From Bacteroidaceae bacterium (GTDB lineage: Bacteria; Bacteroidota; Bacteroidia; Bacteroidales; Barnesiellaceae_A), in contig JAFQRE010000034.1 of the NCBI GenBank assembly GCA_017410245.1, positions 53,848 to 117,847 of the forward strand: a DNA stretch of 64,000 nucleotides. The letters are read 5' to 3'. The position numbers were made by a program, and so were the translations under genes. Position 1 is the first letter of the stretch. Every line of letters begins with the position of its first letter. Under the pieces are notes generated by a model that was not told the DNA's origin, did not search any database, and worked only from the letters and a program-made list of their open reading frames with translations. Shown one piece after another: positions 63,501-64,000 of the stretch.

Positions 63501-64000
63501 CAAGTCAGACTCATCGAAAGTGATATTCAATGCCGTACCTTTGGGCAGGGTAATGAGTGTACCATCGGCCAACTCGAAATATACATTCTCTTCGTCTTGC
63601 GTAACACTCTTGAAGAATGAGTCGCCATCTTGACCGTCCTTGCCATCGGCTCCATTTTGGCCGTCTTTGCCATCTTCGCCCGTAGCCTTGCCGAGTTGAG
63701 TCCACGATGCACCATTATCGTAGGAGATATACCAATACTCTCCCTCTATCTTCAACTGCGGTGTGATACCATCTGCTCCATCTTGGCCGTCTTTTCCGTC
63801 TTGACCATTTTGTCCCGGAGCACCCGGATCGCCCGGATCGCCTTTCTCACCGTCCTTGCCATCGGCTCCGTCCTTACCGTCAATGCCTTGCGCTTTGATT
63901 TTATTACCATCGGCATCGAGCAGCCAATCGCCATCGAGTGTCCAATAATAGATGCCATCGCTATCTTGTCGCACACCTATCACCGGTGTATAGCCATCGA
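60504..64000 (-). CDS. M64 metallopeptidase with LRR and collagen-like regions (N-terminus outside window)
   Basis: More than 1,160 residues are visible; the frame is open at base 64000, so the start is missing. Order from the N-terminal side: a DUF4988-like part with TPQLKIEGEYWYISYDNGAS and a collagen-like Gly-x-x run (GKDGADGKDGEKGDPGDPGAPG); a BACON-type domain; a BspA-type LRR_5 block (about residues 345-820 as numbered from 63983); and a C-terminal M64 peptidase domain with HHEACGHGFAKLADEY, whose HEACGH has three residues between Glu and the second His. M64 enzymes include IgA proteases. The LRR block is more AT-rich than its flanks. It probably acts on the cell surface. Confidence 0.85.
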   Translation of the reverse strand, partial: DGYTPVIGVRQDSDGIYYWTLDGDWLLDADGNKIKAQGIDGKDGADGKDGEKGDPGDPGAPGQNGQDGKDGQDGADGITPQLKIEGEYWYISYDNGASWTQLGKATGEDGKDGQNGADGKDGQDGDSFFKSVTQDEENVYFELADGTLITLPKGTALNITFDESDLVVMSAKSTRSIGYSVSSMTDKVTVEVTSSADIKAKVIPADNSGKTGTLQVSTGSAIDEYSKVIVFVSNGDKVIMRSIAFEEAGLVVEENATKIAPAEGGEVVLEFLTNVKCEASIPEEAQEWISVVPATRAMTRQAITLKLEPNEGYYRSATVTVQSPDGRLCVEYQVEQDGDLGVNIDPNAVPDNEIWYRTTDGEMIYIYGYKDTYGHEPFNTSIVSHTYEKGLGIIRCDEPITRINDFALGNSVALDLIELYLPDCIEYLGAGAIQDTDLTTLRIPKNLKCVEHCGLNNHKLESFTGYHISEDGRCVIIEDGFMPNCGSAQIPVKNYMAAFAPAGITEYTLPNNVEILGLYAFAWCPELRKITFNEGLKTIMRDCFVDTHLDCEIILPSTLESLDSYAFRSCSGIKGFYGNEKFHTSDHLCLIFEQTSFWGEPEKNGKWINRFVGYDITDYSIPEGITGIENYAFDKMPNLKTVTLPSSIAEVGASAFNHCNNLEALYGECVSDDHKAIVFDTQFRKLVITKGVVNYTIPDDITSIGYCAFTGSPEIETITMGDQITHIEGYAFSECPNLQTITLSAGLKDISGYNAFIHSSKLESIYCRALVPPLYSDYQMSEFPNLKFYVPEQSLALYQNSAGWSLYRKYFVGYKYTDLPKPDYYISTDYSQDGVVTTLQTATKGNGIDIVLMGDAYSDRQIADGTYRTDMEYIYNNIFTEEPYKSFRDYFNVQYVNVVSATEGYEYGNTALAGYFGDGTLVGGNDNAVFNYALNAISENEMNEALLIVAMNSDAYAGTCYMYYPDNNAGYGNGVSVAYFPRGGDETTFAQLLHHEACGHGFAKLADEYAYDGYIPLSLVEHYALYQKIAGWWKNVDFTNDLSQIRWSHFLNDSRYQYDGLGAYEGGLTYRSGVWRPTENSIMRYNTGGFNAPSREAIYYRIHKLAYGNSWQYDYEEFVEWDARNRKTEAEMSRAPYRAPANFKHTAPPVVIKGSWRDAKPKEK

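Overview
The window looks like a chromosome segment of a Bacteroidota bacterium, most likely order Bacteroidales. The evidence is a complete type IX secretion (T9SS) core operon (PorP/SprF-like, gldK, gldL, gldM, gldN), secreted proteins with T9SS-type C-terminal sorting regions, BACON, DUF4988-like and BspA-type LRR surface modules, and many promoters of the Bacteroidota type (TAnnTTTG near -7, sometimes TTTG near -33). Most genes lack a Shine-Dalgarno sequence, as expected for this phylum. I saw no rRNA, tRNA, transposase, integrase or CRISPR array. Genus cannot be fixed from what is visible.

Layout. 1-3.7 kb: Na/Pi cotransporter (3' end cut by the window edge), small exported proteins, rubredoxin. 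3.7-8.7 kb: two tandem secreted endonuclease I proteins, probable T9SS cargo. 8.7-14.6 kb: efflux operon (TolC, HlyD, two ABC-2 permeases, no ATPase) and a coiled-coil membrane protein. 14.8-19.3 kb: PASTA protein, RluA-type pseudouridine synthase, acyltransferase, metallophosphoesterase, short FolK-like protein. 19.2-24.4 kb: small acidic protein, nitroreductase, HAD phosphatase, YidE/AspT-type transporter, unknown membrane protein. 24.5-30.8 kb: T9SS operon. 30.9-31.2 kb: a 6S-like structured RNA. 31.2-37.9 kb: accessory region with an AT-rich five-gene cluster led by a TerB-like protein, exported proteins, a divergent FtsZ/tubulin-fold protein without the GTPase signature, a frameshifted SanA/YdcF-type gene, a DUF1810 gene and a 33-nt periodic repeat array. 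37.9-45.4 kb: hflX-thioesterase-dprA operon, CotH lipoprotein, thioesterase, tpx, WG-repeat protein. 45.4-51.8 kb: histidine-utilisation operon hutU-ftcD-hutI-cyclodeaminase-hutH. 52.3-56.3 kb: mutY, then phoH-like-purC-ubiE. 56.4-64 kb: unknown SH3/zinc-ribbon membrane protein, GH2 glycosidase, and a large M64 metallopeptidase with LRR and collagen-like regions (5' end outside the window).

How it fits together. The T9SS motor and ring genes sit near two probable substrates (endonucleases), and surface proteins (CotH, M64, GH2) suggest a host-associated or polymer-rich habitat. The Hut operon converts histidine to glutamate and 5,10-methenyl-THF by the formiminotransferase/cyclodeaminase route. 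The best candidates for undescribed biology are the 31.2-33.5 kb AT-rich cluster with uncharacteristic Shine-Dalgarno sites, and the degenerate FtsZ-like protein at 34.6-35.7 kb, both beside the structured RNA locus.
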